Part shown: positions 61,269 through 64,000 of the stretch, piece after piece
Position numbering within the stretch: the stretch's first letter is position 1
Layout of the letters: each line of letters begins with the position of its first letter
From: Caldilineaceae bacterium
Lineage (GTDB): Bacteria; Chloroflexota; Anaerolineae; Caldilineales; Caldilineaceae
DNA: 64,000 bases
Direction: 5' to 3'
Assembly (NCBI GenBank): GCA_022842065.1
Contig: JALHQH010000008.1
Coordinates: forward strand, 124,001-188,000
Position numbers and translations under genes: made by a program
Notes under the pieces: model-generated
The model's input: the letters and a program-made list of their open reading frames with translations, nothing else
The model's database searches: none
Told to the model about the DNA's origin: nothing

Positions 61269-63973
61269 GGCACACCATGCCACTGCGTGACCATCTCTAT
61301 GGCGTGAATCGGGTGCTGCTGCCGGCGCTGCTGGCAGTTTTGGCCCATTTGGTGCTGCTTAGCCCGCTGCCGCTGTGGGTGCAAAGCTGCGCCGCGTTCC
61401 TGTTGGCGAGCCTGCTGCCGGCGAGTTTGCTGCTGGATCTGTGGCTGGGGCCGGCCCCACGCCGGCCGCTGTTGCTCGCGGAACGGCTGCTCTACGTGGT
61501 GGGTACTGGCTATGGCATCAGCGTTAGCGTGATGTTGGGGCTGAGTTATCTGCCGGGGGCGCTGCCGCGCTGGCTGGCTTTTGCCACGTTTGATACACTG
61601 CTCATCCTCTTGATTTTTATCACCCTGTTTCAGCGGCCGCCGCTGAACGCAGGGGCACCACTCCCCTTCCTGCCGCTGGTATCACGGGCCTGGCTGTGGA
61701 TCGGCCTCTTGACCCTGGCGCTGGTCGGCGGCTTTTTGCGCTTCCCTAGCCTGGGCTATGCCGAATTCCAAGGCGACGAAGCGCGTGCCATGTTGCGCGC
61801 CGCCGAAGTGTTGGACGGTTTTGACGATTCGCTCTTCCAACATCGCAAAGGGCCCACCGAGATTCTGTTGCCGGCCGTGCCCTATGCCCTTAGCGGTCGG
61901 ATTGATGAAGCTGCGGCGCGGTTGCCGTTTGCCTTTGCCAACTTCTGTGCCCTCTTTGCGCTCTTCTTGTTGGGCTGGCGCTGGGTTGGTGCCCTTGGCG
62001 GTTGGGTGGCGGCCATGTTCTTGGCGCTTGATGGTTACCTGATCGCCTTCGCGCGGATTGTCCAATACCAAAGCATCATCTTTTTAACGGTAGTGCTGGT
62101 GCTGCTGATTTTGCAGCGACTGGCATTGGCCGCGCAAGCGGCACGTCAGTCGGCCAGCAGCGCAACTGAACCGCAAGCTGAATGGCCGCGCGGGGAATTG
62201 TTGGGCAGTGAATTGACGCGTTATCTCACCCTGGCGTCGTTTTTGTTGGCGCTTGGCCTGCTTTCCCATTACGAAGCGATCCTGGTCGCGGTGCCGGCGC
62301 TCTTTCTGCTCTGGCGGCTTTGGCGTAATGGGGTCGGGGTGGGGCGACTGGGGCGGGCGTTGTTGTTGCCTATTGTGGTCGGCGGTGCGCTGCTGGCCGC
62401 CTTCTACGTGCCCTTTGTGCGCTTTCCCACCTTTGGCAACACCTTTGAATATCTGGCCTATAAGCGCATCGGCGAAGAGTTTGCCTACAACAATCTGGCC
62501 GACTATTTCATCCGCAGCACCCTCTACAGCAGCACCTATGCCTTTGCCTGTATGACCCTGCTCGTTCTGGTTGGGCTGCTTCTGCGCTACCGGCGGGGGC
62601 TGGGCCAATGGGGCTGGGGGGTCGCGCTGCTGGTCGCAGTGGGGCTGGGCCTGACCTTTTTCTGGTCACCAAGCTGGCTAACCATTGCCGGCCAGGATTA
62701 CACCTGGAGCTTTTTTGTGGCCGCGCTTGCCTTGGCCTTTTTTATGCCCGACCGCTGGCCGGATGAACGGGTGATCTGGCTCTGGTTTGGCGCGGTGCTG
62801 GTGCTCTCGATCTTCTTTACCGCTACACCCAACACCCATGTCTATAACTTCTATTTTGGCTGGGCGTTGGTTTGTGGGTTGACGGTGGAAGCGCTGTGGG
62901 CCAGCGTCCAACAAGCCAACGCGCGACCCGCCCTGCGCTGGCTGGCCACCCCGGTGGCGGCGGCGCTGATCCTGCTCTTTGGCTTCTACCAATACTCGCT
63001 CTTTATCCGCAACGATGTGGAAGTGTTGCGCACCTGGCCCGAAAATCGTCCCCCCGGCTATTGGACTGTATACGATCTGCCCATCGATTCGTCGATCTTT
63101 GGCTTTCCTCACCGTAATGGCTGGAAGACGGTCAGTGTGCTCTATAGCCAAGGGGTGCTTAGCGGCGGCTTTGAGAGTAACTCTAAAGATTGGATTGTCG
63201 ACTGGTATACACGCGGGCTAGGCAGTTGTGCCCGTTACCACCGCTACTATGTGTTTACCGACAAGGTCGAGCCGACCGAAGCCCCTGGTTTAGCCGCGTT
63301 ACAGACCCAACTCGAAGCGCAATACGAACTCTTTGGGGTAGTCAATGTCCAGGATCAGGAACGGCTGCGCATCTATGCCCAAAAACCCCCGGTTGGTGGG
63401 GTTGATCTGCCCCAAGTGCAACATTATGATAGTGACACACAAGCTGCCATCTTTGATCGGACGCTCGCCACGCCTCAACTGGCCCAAAGTGGCCGGGTGG
63501 CCAATCCGCTTTATGCGCGACCGCTCAACTTTCGCCTGGGTGACGAGCTTTTGCTCATCGGCTATACCCTGCATAATCAACAGGTCGCACCTGGTGAGCA
63601 GGTCGAGTTGACCCTTTACTGGCATGCGCAACAGCGGCCAGCCCAACGTTATACGGTCTTTACCCAGTTGATTGGGCTGGAAAATCCCGTTAAAGTGGGC
63701 CAACGCGACGGCGAGCCGGTCTGTGGCAATTCCCCCACCGTTGATTGGCGACCGGGCGACGTGATTGCCGACCATTACTATATCCCCGTGACCAGTGATG
63801 CGCCGTATGGCATCTATGGCGTGCGCATCGGCATGTATGCCACTGATGGCGGTGATAATCTCACCTTCTACAGCAGTGAAGGCAAGGAGATGGGTGAATC
63901 GCTCTCCATCGACCAGATCGAGGTTGTGCCAGCGAGTGGGCAGCAAGCCGGCATGGTGGGAGCCGCCCCGTGA
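61265..63973 (+). CDS. GT39-like (PMT/ArnT superfamily) membrane glycosyltransferase
   Basis: A 902-residue membrane protein with about 12-13 hydrophobic helices in residues 1-620 and a soluble C-terminal domain of about 280. The first extracytoplasmic loop has LGYAEFQGDEARAML with the acidic pair typical of dolichyl- or polyprenyl-phosphate glycosyltransferases (GT39/GT83). FQHRKGPTEILLPAVPYAL follows. The C-terminal part (LRLGDELLLIGYTLHN-type and VELTLYWHAQQRP) is an extracytoplasmic beta domain often seen in Chloroflexota members. Acceptor could be protein Thr residues or lipid; the Thr-rich exported proteins in the window make protein glycosylation thinkable, but this is inference. Start GTG overlaps malQ by four bases; ATG at 61277 is possible. 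Confidence 0.85.
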   Translation: MRHTMPLRDHLYGVNRVLLPALLAVLAHLVLLSPLPLWVQSCAAFLLASLLPASLLLDLWLGPAPRRPLLLAERLLYVVGTGYGISVSVMLGLSYLPGALPRWLAFATFDTLLILLIFITLFQRPPLNAGAPLPFLPLVSRAWLWIGLLTLALVGGFLRFPSLGYAEFQGDEARAMLRAAEVLDGFDDSLFQHRKGPTEILLPAVPYALSGRIDEAAARLPFAFANFCALFALFLLGWRWVGALGGWVAAMFLALDGYLIAFARIVQYQSIIFLTVVLVLLILQRLALAAQAARQSASSATEPQAEWPRGELLGSELTRYLTLASFLLALGLLSHYEAILVAVPALFLLWRLWRNGVGVGRLGRALLLPIVVGGALLAAFYVPFVRFPTFGNTFEYLAYKRIGEEFAYNNLADYFIRSTLYSSTYAFACMTLLVLVGLLLRYRRGLGQWGWGVALLVAVGLGLTFFWSPSWLTIAGQDYTWSFFVAALALAFFMPDRWPDERVIWLWFGAVLVLSIFFTATPNTHVYNFYFGWALVCGLTVEALWASVQQANARPALRWLATPVAAALILLFGFYQYSLFIRNDVEVLRTWPENRPPGYWTVYDLPIDSSIFGFPHRNGWKTVSVLYSQGVLSGGFESNSKDWIVDWYTRGLGSCARYHRYYVFTDKVEPTEAPGLAALQTQLEAQYELFGVVNVQDQERLRIYAQKPPVGGVDLPQVQHYDSDTQAAIFDRTLATPQLAQSGRVANPLYARPLNFRLGDELLLIGYTLHNQQVAPGEQVELTLYWHAQQRPAQRYTVFTQLIGLENPVKVGQRDGEPVCGNSPTVDWRPGDVIADHYYIPVTSDAPYGIYGVRIGMYATDGGDNLTFYSSEGKEMGESLSIDQIEVVPASGQQAGMVGAAP

Positions 63974-64000
63974 GCCGCCCCGTGAGCCGACTGCACAACC
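63970..64000 (+). CDS. Possible start of a following gene (cut by the window)
   Basis: A GTG at 63970 overlaps the TGA stop of the glycosyltransferase by four bases and stays open to the window edge (VSRPVSRLHN). Such overlaps occur several times in this operon (gmk/rhomboid, malQ/GT39). Too short to name. Confidence 0.35.
   Translation, partial: MSRPVSRLHN

Overview
This window most likely comes from a Chloroflexota genome, probably a filamentous or surface-associated member of the Anaerolineae/Caldilineae type. That placement is inference from gene content: very large secreted repeat proteins ending in a Tyr-Leu-Pro tail, a tmk-darA-FmdB-gmk-rhomboid-malQ-GT39 stretch, a SpoIIIAA/Ycf45-like R3H ATPase, tandem class A penicillin-binding proteins, Uma2 and XisH/XisI genes, and an S6/S18 operon without ssb. 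There is no rRNA or marker gene to settle it. Most of the window is GC-rich, but about 1250-14100 is visibly AT-richer (near 45% on lines counted by hand) and looks like an accessory island.

Layout. 1-1244 is the C-terminal part of an S9 prolyl-oligopeptidase-like protease. 1363-8096 holds a Crp/Fnr regulator followed by a 1978-residue FG-GAP repeat surface protein that carries an HExxH site. 8233-16099 is a signalling block: a cyclase-homology/AAA/TPR giant, then two near-identical 53-54 residue secreted-peptide genes that standard length cut-offs miss, then a translationally coupled NB-ARC ATPase and TPR pair. 16567-27334 holds two tandem paralogous giants (delta-60 repeats, Ig/cadherin-like repeats, SdrD-like domain, YLPL tail), each closed by a 15-bp hairpin. 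27418-27944 is a truncated xisH with an intact xisI. 27964-36417 is a minus-strand series: DUF3616, Uma2, a Vps62-like membrane protein, a small membrane protein, a PLP dehydratase, a glycine-rich membrane protein, an FAD oxidoreductase and a nucleoside hydrolase.

36718-39340 is rpsF-rpsR-parvulin (minus strand). 39586-40734 is a DUF3524 tRNA-queuosine mannosyltransferase homologue. 40869-50967 is a minus-strand cell-envelope block: a LysM/fasciclin protein, an Ig-like triple-repeat protein and two class A PBPs. A tRNA-Cys(GCA) lies at 51566-51636. 51878-57766 holds a zinc-ribbon cold-shock protein, a GNAT-like protein, the R3H ATPase, tmk, darA and FmdB. 58097-64000 is gmk, rhomboid, malQ and a GT39-like membrane glycosyltransferase, mostly with overlapping or tightly spaced genes.

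The most interesting signal is at 12615-13463: a duplicated peptide gene with a nearly invariant hydrophobic leader and a changed Cys-His-Gly-Gly-Gly-Cys tail, surrounded by large inverted repeats and flanked on both sides by TPR/STAND regulators. A secreted peptide signal or small modified peptide sensed by TPR proteins is a testable reading, but no modifying enzyme or exporter is next to it. A second theme is the shared C-terminal IYLP(L/M)(V/I) tail on three giant secreted proteins, which looks like a sorting or anchoring signal. A third is a large set of perfect intergenic palindromes, including two related hairpins that bracket tmk.
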